Assembly: GCA_035289805.1 (NCBI GenBank)
Contig: DATDWC010000045.1
Coordinates: 1 to 15,051, forward strand
Source of the DNA: DATDWC01 sp035289805
GTDB taxonomy: Bacteria > Patescibacteriota > Gracilibacteria > Peribacterales > Peribacteraceae
Reading direction: 5' to 3'
Length of the DNA: 15,051 nucleotides
The notes under the pieces are model-generated. The model did not search any database. It saw nothing but the letters and a program-made list of their open reading frames with translations, and was not told where the DNA came from. The position numbers and the translations under genes are program-made. Position 1 is the stretch's first letter. Every line of letters starts with the position of its first letter. This document shows, in pieces, positions 1 to 6,275 of the stretch.

Positions 1-2
1 TC

Positions 3-155
3 GATCCAACACTCGGCGCACAGGCATTACTCCAACCTCTCATGAAGCAGAGCAGCTTGGTGCAGGTCATGGTTCTTAATCAGGATCTCTGGTTCTCGCT
101 CCCGGCACTCCTCCTCGTTGGGTTTGGGTTGGTGAGGGAGGCAGGAGGTGAATGA
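3..155 (+). CDS. C-terminal fragment of a membrane protein (possibly an MFS-type transporter)
   Basis: An open frame enters from the left edge and stops at TGA 153-155, giving the last 50 residues of a protein whose start lies outside the window. The fragment has an amphipathic stretch (LLQPLMKQSSLVQVMVLNQD) and then a hydrophobic segment (WFSLPALLLVGFGLV) ending in a short charged tail, as in the last transmembrane helix of a polytopic protein. The pattern is reminiscent of the end of DHA2/EmrB-type major facilitator transporters, but 50 residues are too few to assign a family. The gene converges on the large minus-strand gene, with a 24-bp palindrome in the gap. Coding status is likely; function is a guess. 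Confidence 0.55.
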   Translation, partial: DPTLGAQALLQPLMKQSSLVQVMVLNQDLWFSLPALLLVGFGLVREAGGE

Positions 156-165
156 TATCTCAAAC

Positions 166-189
166 TATACTATTCAATTGAATAGTATA
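166..189. repeat. Perfect 24-bp AT-rich palindrome between convergent genes
   Basis: TATACTATTCAA (166-177) is followed without spacer by its exact reverse complement (178-189). The site lies in the 53-bp gap between two convergent genes. In RNA it could form a hairpin on either strand and so act as a weak bidirectional terminator, although there is no GC-rich stem or U-tract. It could equally be a dimeric protein-binding site. TATAAT at 186-191 overlaps its right end. Confidence 0.7.
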
Positions 190-208
190 ATGATGGAAAG
201 GGCTTCTC

Positions 209-3200
209 TTAACCCTTCCTCTTCTTTTCCCAGTACGCTTGATCGATTTTGGTTCCCTTTGCAAGATCTGCCCAGAACTTATCATCCATCAAGCCATCGG
301 ACATCTTCTTATAAAGCTCTTTCGTCATTTTGATCTTTGCAGCGAGTTCTGGTTCGCTCGCACCGAGTCTCATCAGCATGTTGTAGTGTCCACTATCACG
401 AATAAGGATATCAGCAACAGTTGCCTGATCTTCATCAATACCCCCCTCCTTCCCGTAGGCTTCTGCAAATCCACGGGGACGCCCATTCCCTCCTCTCCCT
501 GAGGCGACATCCGTACCTGTATTTCCGTAAATATTCTCTTCCTTTGCATCTTTGCCATATGCTCCGGTGAGCCACGCAGCATTATCATCAAGAACACCGT
601 TATCACCCGAATCCGCAGCGTGCAGGAGCTCATGATCGAGGGCATAAGAGACGTCATTTAATCCGATTCCGATGCCTGACATCTGCACTCCACCTACTTT
701 GTTCCAAACATCATTTTTACCTTTTACTTCCATTTGATCTGCGATGAAGATCGTTTTTGCATCACATTTTCTAAGGAATTCCATTGGGTAGCGTGAAAGT
801 CTTGCATTCAACTGATCGAGATGTACAGGGAGCGAACGAATGGAAAAAGGAACACATCGCACAGTATCCCTTTCTGGTTTAATCTCCGTCTCGATCGTGA
901 GAGCAAAGCGATCCTCGATTTCTTTTTCTTTGGCAGCTACTCCAGTGATTTGCTTCCCATGTTCGCGGAGTTTCCCACGCAGACTCTCTGAAATTTTTTC
1001 ATCGTGGAATCGTGAGTTTTGATCGAGGTAGAACTCTTCGAACCGATAGAATGCTGCTGGCGTTTTGAGTACTTCCTTTGCACGCTCGAGGTATGCATCC
1101 TCATCGATTGCTTCGCGTTCGAAACTCCGAATCTCTTTCCCTCCTTCCTGAACCACAGGGGAGCCTGCTCTGCCCTCCAATGCGTAGCCGCCCGTATTGG
1201 TTCCATCGGCGATGACACCTTCGAATACGGTGTAACCGGATTCGCCAACTCCCCGAATGATGAAGATTCCCTTTTTTGCAAATTCCAATTGGAATTGGTT
1301 CTTCCCATCGGAAACTTTCATAATGCCAAATTTCTGATTTTTATCCACGAGTCGTACCCCCTGCTTCATACTCCGGATATCGAACTCTCCCACGATTTCG
1401 CGATCGAGATCCAGGATCTGTACGAGGCGTGGCCTTGCCACTCCAAAAGAGATATCGGTTCGCATGGCGACTGATTTCAAAGATTCCTTCTTGCCTTCTC
1501 TTCCGCTTTCTCCAATGAGCACGGGTGCACCATTTAAGACGTACCTCCCAGGCTTTGTGAAGTGCACATCGATGCCCTTCACCCGTGGCCTGCCATCAGG
1601 ATAGGTACCGGCAATGGTTTCCTTACGATCAATGATAATGCCGGCATCCATCAGGGCTTCCATCTCACTATCTGCACCAACACCAATAACAGTGAATGGT
1701 TCGTAGGTGACGGTAAGATCCTTCCCCTCGCTATAGGGGAGGAGTTCTGCGGGGATTGTGAGGCGAATGCTCTGGCCTGGGTAGAAATATCTGCCATCCG
1801 GGCTTCCAATCGATTCCTTGTGGAGAGAACGAATGTCTCCCAGAGTCATTTTCTCACGCATGCCTTTCATGAGCTGATTAAACTTTCCACGCTTCTGCAT
1901 GTACTGGATTTGGGAGCGCATGAACGCGAGATCGCCGTAGATGCGTCCCGGGTTATCGTTCCAAAACTTCATCGCTCTATCGAACGCTCTCGAGATGCGT
2001 TCATAGTTCGGATCATCCTGCACTGCAGGAAGGTTTTCACTGACGAAATCGGTGAGCTCCGGAATGTAGCTCTCCCCAAGTTTTTGCTGCATTGTACGAT
2101 ACTTCTGCCCGCCCATCCGCTCCATATACCCGCGAAGATTCGGATCATTGCTCAAGCGCTTGGAGCCGCCGCCGCCGGTACTCTCGTAGTACTCGGCATC
2201 CTTCCCTGTGTGATCGATGTATGCACTATTCCCATTAACTGTGCCACCTGCACGACTCACGTGATCGCGGAACCTTGCATCGCTCTCGGAGGCACCAGGC
2301 CGAATGCCTTCTGCTGCCCATTCCTTTCTCCACTGCTGCTCCTTTGCCCACTCATTGCCGGCTTGGGTATTGCCGCGATGCTTATCCCACTCTGCATGGT
2401 AGCGGAGGGAATCATTGTCTCTCTCCCTACTTCCAGTCTGACTTGGCTCAACCGGAACATCACGCACATGATCCCAACTCCCTGTTTTTGCATTCCACTT
2501 AGAATGCACCATCACCTGGCGATCTGCATCGTATCCAGGGCGGCCTGGGAGTTCACGACGTCGTGTACGTTCTGTACCAATGACATCATTTGCAACACGT
2601 ACGAATCGCTTGAGCTCCTCTGGGCTCGAGGGCGTTAGTGCATCGAGCTCCGCTTCGGTAAAATTCCCCTTAGCCATGGCGATGCCGCGTATTGTTCGAT
2701 TAAGGGACGACGTCCTCTGTTCTGTTATCTTGTTCCCCTGAGCAAGATCTCGCTCTAACCGTACCAGGCTGCTTGGGATATCTGTCATGCTATTTGCAAT
2801 CGCCATTGCCATCAGCTTCCAGCCCTCCTCCTTCGTTGTAAATTTCCTCGGCTCTCTGGTTTCTATTGGTGCGGATGCATTCTGAGGGGCAGCAGGTGCT
2901 CTCCCAGTGGCATTCGAAACCGCATTCATTATTTCTCTCTTTGTGATGAGTCCTGCATCCTCCCAGAGATCGAGCAATGCTTCTTCATCTGTGGGGAATT
3001 CTTGGGAGAGTTTGTAGAACTCATCAGGAGTGAGATGAGGTTGGAGCTTCCTCTGGATTTCCGCGAGCATATCGTGAATCTCTTTCTCTTCGATTGCTCC
3101 ATTTGCGAGAGCCCCTTTCACCATGTCTTTCAGTCGGTCGATGACGTAACCAGAGTTACCCTTTGCCGCTTCCCTAAATTTTTCATTCGCCTGCCTGAGC

Positions 3201-3352
3201 CACTCTTTCATTCCTCTACCTGGAGTAGAAGGTGGCGTTGGAGGAGCGCTCGATGGGCCTGCTGGAGGTCCTGGAGGCATTTGCCACGCGAGTCGATTCT
3301 CTCTCGATGGATCAAATTCAAAGCCAAAGAGGGAGCAGAAAAGTTTCTTCAT
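209..3352 (-). CDS. Giant protein with C-terminal HELLH zinc metallopeptidase-like domain
   Basis: A 1047-residue protein of no family I recognise over most of its length. It has a short N-terminus (MKKLFCSLFGFEF), a Pro-rich linker (about 25-46), a long polar, mostly helical region (about 47-510) with a Gly-rich stretch near 392, and a beta-rich middle (about 515-780). Near the C-terminus is a gluzincin-like site: HELLH with H907, E908 and H911. GFAEAYG (961-967) and DEDQATVADIL (973-983) follow, where E974 is a plausible third zinc ligand. This arrangement resembles anthrax lethal-factor-like (ATLF/M34) metallopeptidases. I see no signal peptide or transmembrane helix. ATG 3352-3350 overlaps the TGA of the upstream 113-aa gene by 4 nt, so translation is probably coupled. 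The reading frame is certain, the peptidase call likely, the substrate unknown. Confidence 0.85.
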   Translation of the reverse strand: MKKLFCSLFGFEFDPSRENRLAWQMPPGPPAGPSSAPPTPPSTPGRGMKEWLRQANEKFREAAKGNSGYVIDRLKDMVKGALANGAIEEKEIHDMLAEIQRKLQPHLTPDEFYKLSQEFPTDEEALLDLWEDAGLITKREIMNAVSNATGRAPAAPQNASAPIETREPRKFTTKEEGWKLMAMAIANSMTDIPSSLVRLERDLAQGNKITEQRTSSLNRTIRGIAMAKGNFTEAELDALTPSSPEELKRFVRVANDVIGTERTRRRELPGRPGYDADRQVMVHSKWNAKTGSWDHVRDVPVEPSQTGSRERDNDSLRYHAEWDKHRGNTQAGNEWAKEQQWRKEWAAEGIRPGASESDARFRDHVSRAGGTVNGNSAYIDHTGKDAEYYESTGGGGSKRLSNDPNLRGYMERMGGQKYRTMQQKLGESYIPELTDFVSENLPAVQDDPNYERISRAFDRAMKFWNDNPGRIYGDLAFMRSQIQYMQKRGKFNQLMKGMREKMTLGDIRSLHKESIGSPDGRYFYPGQSIRLTIPAELLPYSEGKDLTVTYEPFTVIGVGADSEMEALMDAGIIIDRKETIAGTYPDGRPRVKGIDVHFTKPGRYVLNGAPVLIGESGREGKKESLKSVAMRTDISFGVARPRLVQILDLDREIVGEFDIRSMKQGVRLVDKNQKFGIMKVSDGKNQFQLEFAKKGIFIIRGVGESGYTVFEGVIADGTNTGGYALEGRAGSPVVQEGGKEIRSFEREAIDEDAYLERAKEVLKTPAAFYRFEEFYLDQNSRFHDEKISESLRGKLREHGKQITGVAAKEKEIEDRFALTIETEIKPERDTVRCVPFSIRSLPVHLDQLNARLSRYPMEFLRKCDAKTIFIADQMEVKGKNDVWNKVGGVQMSGIGIGLNDVSYALDHELLHAADSGDNGVLDDNAAWLTGAYGKDAKEENIYGNTGTDVASGRGGNGRPRGFAEAYGKEGGIDEDQATVADILIRDSGHYNMLMRLGASEPELAAKIKMTKELYKKMSDGLMDDKFWADLAKGTKIDQAYWEKKRKG

Positions 3353-3690
3353 GAAATATCAAAAGAATGTTCAATGTCGGAGAGAGCCTGTGCATCTTCT
3401 TTCCCCACCCTTTCCTGTGCCATTGCAAATGCCTTCGCTTTGAAGCGGAGAATTTGTTCCTTCCAAATTGCGAGTGCTTTATCAAATTTTTCTGCAAACT
3501 CTTGGAATGCTTCCTCGTAGCGCCGCTTTCGATCCTCTGCTTCCTCTGCCGATTCTCCTGCGTAAATCTCCTCGAGGAACGGCAGCATATCGGTTGTGAG
3601 ATCCGGCTCAATTGAACCCATGAGGAGGTTGTAGATTTCCTCCATGGAAGGCAGTTCCCGCACGGGGAGAGGCTGAGTTTGAGGGGTCAT
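3349..3690 (-). CDS. Small helical hypothetical protein coupled to the metallopeptidase gene
   Basis: A 113-residue, strongly charged protein I do not recognise. The N-terminus is Pro-rich (about 1-15). The rest is predicted helical, with a Glu/Lys/Arg-rich, coiled-coil-like stretch at about 46-95. It has no Cys, transmembrane segment or catalytic motif. Its TGA overlaps the ATG of the 1047-aa gene (ATGA at 3352-3349), so the two are translated in linked amounts and may act together, for example as partner, chaperone or inhibitor of the large protein; that is inference. A promoter with a 17-bp spacer lies upstream (TTGTCG/TAGAAT), predicting a leader of about 15-17 nt. The AGGAAAG upstream is far from the start (about 14 nt) and is a poor Shine-Dalgarno. 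Confidence 0.75.
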   Translation of the reverse strand: MTPQTQPLPVRELPSMEEIYNLLMGSIEPDLTTDMLPFLEEIYAGESAEEAEDRKRRYEEAFQEFAEKFDKALAIWKEQILRFKAKAFAMAQERVGKEDAQALSDIEHSFDIS

Positions 3691-3713
3691 GGTTTTTGTG
3701 TATCTTTCCTACT

Positions 3714-3742
3714 ATTCTACCAAAAAAAGCACATTTCGACAA
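3714..3742 (-). promoter_or_regulatory. Sigma70-type promoter of the 113-aa/metallopeptidase operon
   Basis: On the minus strand, TTGTCG (3742-3737) and TAGAAT (3719-3714) are separated by 17 bp, close to the vegetative consensus. The predicted transcript starts about 15 nt before the ATG at 3690. Confidence 0.6.
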
Positions 3743-3751
3743 TGCGCTCCT

Positions 3752-3760
3752 TGTGGATAA
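3752..3760 (-). promoter_or_regulatory. DnaA-box match (TTATCCACA)
   Basis: TGTGGATAA on the plus strand is an exact match to the classical DnaA box TTATCCACA read on the minus strand. It lies about 10 bp upstream of the -35 element of the 113-aa/metallopeptidase operon, where a bound protein could influence transcription. A second exact match is at 9858-9866. A single 9-mer can occur by chance, so occupancy by DnaA is not shown. Confidence 0.4.
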
Positions 3761-3817
3761 AAGACGTTCATTTGGTCCTTTAAGCTCTATTGAACAATTT
3801 GGATAGAGAAACTCTAC

Positions 3818-3838
3818 GAGCTACCAAAAATGGTGCTC
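3818..3838 (-). terminator. Candidate hairpin after the 174-aa gene
   Basis: GAGC-T-ACCA / AAAA / TGGT-GCTC forms an 8-bp stem with one bulged base and a 4-nt loop, 21 nt past the stop of the 174-aa gene. No clear U-tract follows on the minus strand, so it would be a weak or factor-assisted terminator. Confidence 0.3.
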
Positions 3839-3859
3839 GCCTCATTACGATCGCAGAGA

Positions 3860-4384
3860 TTAAAAGGTTTTCCTACTGTTTGTTCGCCTTTTGAAAGGTG
3901 ATTGTTCTACTTCGCGCAGTGCCTGCTCGATATTGTCACTTTTTCTAATTCCACAACCTGTTACATTATGGTAATCCGAGTTGTCGAGTTTTCGCAAAAA
4001 TCCTATAGTTACTTTTGCATAATCTTCTTCGGGAATTCCAGCAGCTCTTGCGATAATTTTCAATTCACCAACTTTCAAATCAAGAGTGGTGATGCTTTCA
4101 TCTAGTGGAGGTTCTTGACTTGCATTGAGTGCCCTGCTGATTGCTTCTGCTATCATTTCCCTCAACTCAGTAGCACTGGTCAAAATCTTCTCAGTCTCTT
4201 TGTGGATTGCTTCTTCAACGCGATCTTCCAGCATCTCTCCCAGAGCAATTTGACGCATGATGTTTATAACAGCTTTACGAAGATGATTAGTTACCCAAAA
4301 ATTTACTGCAGAATTATGTTCTCTTTCCTCTTCATATCTATTCCGGAGAGGGAGGTTTTCCTTGATTTCTCTTCGAGTTGCCAT
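3860..4384 (-). CDS. Hypothetical 174-aa charged protein
   Basis: I do not recognise this protein. It is rich in Arg, Glu and Lys, with no transmembrane segment or signal peptide. Residues 1-90 look mostly helical (RREIKENLPLRNRYEEERE, then long helices through about residue 90). A second small helical unit follows a Pro-containing linker (EPPLDESITT), and the C-terminal tail is basic (FKRRTNSRKTF). The gene is more AT-rich than most neighbours. It has its own promoter, with the -10 element ending 6 nt before the ATG, so the mRNA is probably leaderless. A 169-bp gap with a separate promoter divides it from the 113-aa gene, so membership in the same functional unit is uncertain. Confidence 0.75.
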   Translation of the reverse strand: MATRREIKENLPLRNRYEEEREHNSAVNFWVTNHLRKAVINIMRQIALGEMLEDRVEEAIHKETEKILTSATELREMIAEAISRALNASQEPPLDESITTLDLKVGELKIIARAAGIPEEDYAKVTIGFLRKLDNSDYHNVTGCGIRKSDNIEQALREVEQSPFKRRTNSRKTF

Positions 4385-4390
4385 AGTTAG

Positions 4391-4418
4391 ATTCTAATCC
4401 ATATTATACATATGTCAA
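4391..4418 (-). promoter_or_regulatory. Promoter of the 174-aa gene, predicted leaderless
   Basis: A perfect -35 TTGACA (4418-4413), 16-bp spacer and -10 TAGAAT (4396-4391) lie on the minus strand. Only 6 nt separate the -10 from the ATG (4384), so transcription would begin at or beside the start codon. A perfect TATAAT (4408-4403) overlaps the spacer and would give a leader of about 18 nt instead, but it has no convincing -35. Confidence 0.65.
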
Positions 4419-4506
4419 TATATAGAGATGCTTCTCTTCACCTCGAATGTGCTTAAAAGCGTGCTTTGAATGCTGTTTCACTCAAATGAGTGCGGAGGAA
4501 ACCGAC

Positions 4507-4587
4507 TCAAGAGAAAATGTAATAGAGGAGTCCCCAACCACCACCAAAGACCATGGCAATGAGGAGAGCGATGAGAAGTCGTTTCAT
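4507..4587 (-). CDS. Possible 26-aa single-pass membrane peptide
   Basis: A short minus-strand frame from ATG 4587-4585 to TGA 4509-4507 encodes 26 residues: MKRLLIALLIAMVF, then a Gly/Trp-rich stretch and GLLYYIFS. Two positive charges followed by about 20 hydrophobic residues is the classic layout of a small membrane protein. The upstream frame has no other ATG, GTG or TTG before a stop. There is no Shine-Dalgarno at a useful distance and no clear promoter; transcription could read through from the upstream tRNA gene. With such a short frame, chance remains a real alternative. Confidence 0.35.
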   Translation of the reverse strand: MKRLLIALLIAMVFGGGWGLLYYIFS

Positions 4588-4636
4588 AGAGAAGGGGGGT
4601 ATGTCCTTTTTGACGCTTCTCCATCCAAATTCTTAC

Positions 4637-4656
4637 ATTGGTGGGTCGGGTGGGGA
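4637..4656 (-). repeat. 20-bp duplicate of the tRNA-Lys 3' end
   Basis: ATTGGTGGGTCGGGTGGGGA at 4637-4656 is identical to 4732-4751. The second copy covers the CCA end, acceptor 3' strand and start of the T arm of tRNA-Lys. The copies are 95 bp apart in direct orientation. The sequence between them does not fold into a second tRNA. It could be the relic of a lost tandem tRNA copy or of an integration event at the tRNA 3' end. Confidence 0.7.
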
Positions 4657-4666
4657 CCAGGACTCC

Positions 4667-4684
4667 GCTCTGCTAAAGCAGAGC
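4667..4684. repeat. Short perfect hairpin between the tRNA-end copies
   Basis: GCTCTGCT (4667-4674), AA, AGCAGAGC (4677-4684) is an 8-bp perfect inverted repeat set in a GC-rich context (CTCCG before, TACGCCGGGCGAG after). It has the look of a small dispersed palindromic element. As RNA it would follow the tRNA on the minus strand and could end its transcript or guide processing. No U-tract is present. Confidence 0.5.
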
Positions 4685-4733
4685 TACGCCGGGCGAGGGG
4701 CACAGAGGTTTGTTTCAATCGCTTCGAAATTAT

Positions 4734-4809
4734 TGGTGGGTCGGGTGGGGATTGAACCCACGACCAAAGGCTTAAAAGGCCTCTGCTCTACCAACTGAGC
4801 TACCGACCC
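4734..4809 (-). tRNA. tRNA-Lys (anticodon TTT), CCA encoded
   Basis: A complete 76-nt cloverleaf on the minus strand. The acceptor is GGGTCGG/CCGACCC with discriminator A and encoded CCA. The D arm is GCTC/GAGC with loop AGTTGGTA. The anticodon arm is GAGGC-CTTTTAA-GCCTT, placing TTT at 34-36, and closes with one G-T pair at its base. The variable loop is TGGTC, and the T arm is GTGGG-TTCAATC-CCCAC. A TTT anticodon reads AAA/AAG lysine codons. The 3' end is repeated 95 bp further on. Confidence 0.97.
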
Positions 4810-4835
4810 ACGATGAGTAAAGAACAACCTGCATG

Positions 4836-4863
4836 ATTCTATGAAGGAGCATAAACAGTGTAA
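4836..4863 (-). promoter_or_regulatory. Promoter of the tRNA-Lys gene
   Basis: TTACAC (4863-4858) and TAGAAT (4841-4836) on the minus strand are 16 bp apart. The predicted start is about 20 nt before the mature tRNA 5' end, a normal precursor leader. Confidence 0.5.
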
Positions 4864-4910
4864 CTCTTTCGGTCTCCATACGCATAGAAAGATTGCGGAT
4901 CTATAGAATC

Positions 4911-4937
4911 AAAAAAGCCTCCCGGTTTGGAGGCTTT
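4911..4937 (-). terminator. Intrinsic terminator of the LPQTG surface-protein gene
   Basis: On the minus strand AAAGCCTCC, a 6-nt loop and GGAGGCTTT form a 9-bp stem whose 3' arm continues as a run of six T (4916-4911). It begins 22 nt after the stop of the surface-protein gene. This is the clearest rho-independent terminator in the window. Confidence 0.85.
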
Positions 4938-4959
4938 CATTTGAAATCTTCAAGAGTGA

Positions 4960-6165
4960 TTACCGCTTCACCACTACTTCTACTCCCGCAATTGTGAACG
5001 CAAAGAGGAGTGCTCCCATCACTGCAAGGAGCATTAGTACATCAGTCATTGCGATTCCTGTCTGTGGGAGTTCTTTGATAATCCCAAATGCTGCATTGGC
5101 ACTGCGCTGAGAGACACGGAAGGAATCCACGTCGCCTCCGTTCACGGTAGCTGTTGCATTGAGTGTGGCACCGTTCTCCACATTGCTATTCACTGCTGCG
5201 GTGAATGTTGTTTCCCATTTGCCATCGGCTGGGAGTGAACTCACGGGGAACGTGAGTGTGTTGGCTCCACGGACTGCATCACGTGCACCTTGAATATTGA
5301 GTGCAGCAGAATCGTAGCGGAACTCCACAGAGAGGTTATTGAGTGCAGTGTTACTGCGGTTTAAGACAGCAATCGTGTAGCGAGCAGTTCCGCCTGCGGT
5401 GACTTCGGAGGCACCTGTGCTTAAGGAAACGCGGATTGGGACTTGCGTGGGCTTTGGCTTTACCGAAGACGATGAAGAAGAGGAGGATGAAGACGAGGAA
5501 GAACTCGAGGTAGAGCTCTGACCACCACCAAGAGCCGCGCAGTTAAACTCATTACTGAAGGCAACGCGGCTACCTTTCTCGAGCTTACGGGAGATAGGGA
5601 GCATAGGCTTGCAGGATTTTGGAAGGCGGTAGTAGAGGGAGTACGTCCCCTCAACGCTATCTGGGTAACTTGCCGGAGTCTTGCCCTGGATCACAACGCC
5701 ATCCGGAGCTTTCAGCTCAAAATCAACTCCAGCGGGCTTACTTGTTACAGAGACATTCCCGAGGCGGGTGAATTCGTAGGCAATCGTGAACTTGAGCGTA
5801 CCACCGGAACTCACCATTTCTCCCTTGGCAGTCCGCTGATTGGTGTAGGTATTCGTGAGTGTACCGTCTGCCCTGACTTCGATCGTGGATTCCGCACCAG
5901 CGGGAGGAGTGACGGTGAGAACGTAGTTCCCGATCGGCTTCTTTTTGAGTTCGATATTCTCTGATGATCCCTCGATGATGCCAACGGGAGTCGCAAGTCC
6001 CCATTTCCCCAATCTCTGCACTCCCTGGTAGGTGGTGTGGAGCTGCTCAATAATCACCAAGCCTTCACCTACCGGTATCTGCGCTATTGCAGGGAGAGGT
6101 GCTGTGATTGTGGAAACCACAGAAAAGAGCAGCGGCAGTGAGATTTTGGAGAGAATCTTGATCAT
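4960..6165 (-). CDS. Secreted LPXTG-type surface protein with poly-Ser linker
   Basis: A 401-residue exported protein, probably anchored at the cell surface. From ATG 6165 it has a Sec signal peptide (MIKILSKISLPLLF..., cleavage likely after AIA at 26-28), a beta-rich N-terminal half, a run of about 20 nearly unbroken Ser (about 219-238), and a DUF11/CARDB-like beta-sandwich (about 245-350). LPQTG (366-370), a hydrophobic helix and a short VVVKR tail follow, the layout of a sortase sorting signal. An in-frame ATG at 6222 would add 19 residues before the signal peptide and lies at or upstream of the predicted transcript start, so I prefer 6165. There is no Shine-Dalgarno. The gene is transcribed away from pgk and ends in a strong terminator. 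No sortase gene is in the window, so the LPQTG segment could instead be a simple membrane anchor. Confidence 0.85.
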   Translation of the reverse strand: MIKILSKISLPLLFSVVSTITAPLPAIAQIPVGEGLVIIEQLHTTYQGVQRLGKWGLATPVGIIEGSSENIELKKKPIGNYVLTVTPPAGAESTIEVRADGTLTNTYTNQRTAKGEMVSSGGTLKFTIAYEFTRLGNVSVTSKPAGVDFELKAPDGVVIQGKTPASYPDSVEGTYSLYYRLPKSCKPMLPISRKLEKGSRVAFSNEFNCAALGGGQSSTSSSSSSSSSSSSSSSVKPKPTQVPIRVSLSTGASEVTAGGTARYTIAVLNRSNTALNNLSVEFRYDSAALNIQGARDAVRGANTLTFPVSSLPADGKWETTFTAAVNSNVENGATLNATATVNGGDVDSFRVSQRSANAAFGIIKELPQTGIAMTDVLMLLAVMGALLFAFTIAGVEVVVKR

Positions 6166-6185
6166 AGGAGGAGGCGAAAATGAGA

Positions 6186-6206
6186 CATTTCCTTTGGAAG
6201 GAAATG
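6186..6206. promoter_or_regulatory. 21-bp palindrome between divergent genes (candidate operator)
   Basis: CATTTCCTT (6186-6194), TGG, AAGGAAATG (6198-6206) is a perfect 9-bp inverted repeat with a 3-bp centre. It covers the -35 region of the proposed pgk promoter and the 5' leader of the divergent surface-protein gene. A dimeric regulator bound here could affect both genes; no regulator is identified. Confidence 0.5.
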
Positions 6207-6208
6207 GG

Positions 6209-6217
6209 TGATATAAA
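6209..6217 (+). promoter_or_regulatory. Extended -10 promoter of pgk
   Basis: TGATATAAA at 6209-6217 fits the TGn-extended -10 form. There is no good -35, as is common for extended -10 promoters. Transcription would start near 6224, about 50 nt before the chosen start codon. Confidence 0.5.
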
Positions 6218-6241
6218 ATCATAGTAATGGGATGTAGTCAA
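6213..6241 (-). promoter_or_regulatory. Promoter of the LPQTG surface-protein gene
   Basis: TTGACT (6241-6236) and TTTTAT (6218-6213) on the minus strand are separated by 17 bp. The -10 matches at 4 of 6 positions and overlaps the pgk -10 on the other strand, so the two promoters may compete. Its predicted start near 6206 leaves about 40 nt of leader before ATG 6165 and excludes the ATG at 6222. Confidence 0.4.
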
Positions 6242-6275
6242 GCATCGTTTGCCAAAAATGGGAGAGCTTAGTACC

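Noticed and set aside
1562..2638. 358-aa open frame on the plus strand
   Set aside because: It lies wholly antisense inside the 1047-aa gene, has a Cys/His/Ile-rich composition typical of a shadow frame and shows no motif.
4637..4720. A second tRNA at the repeated 3' end
   Set aside because: Only the acceptor/T-arm 3' portion is present; no D arm or anticodon arm can be folded.
4447..4755. 102-aa plus-strand frame, and an overlapping 81-aa frame
   Set aside because: Both run through the hairpin repeat and antisense into the tRNA-Lys gene, with a low-complexity shadow-like composition.
6166..6222. Longer start of the LPQTG protein
   Set aside because: It would put 19 residues before a textbook signal peptide, and the ATG at 6222 falls at or before the predicted transcript start.
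6249..6275. TTG start for pgk, adding nine residues
   Set aside because: A well-placed GGGAGAG precedes ATG 6276, and the family N-terminus begins there or at 6288.
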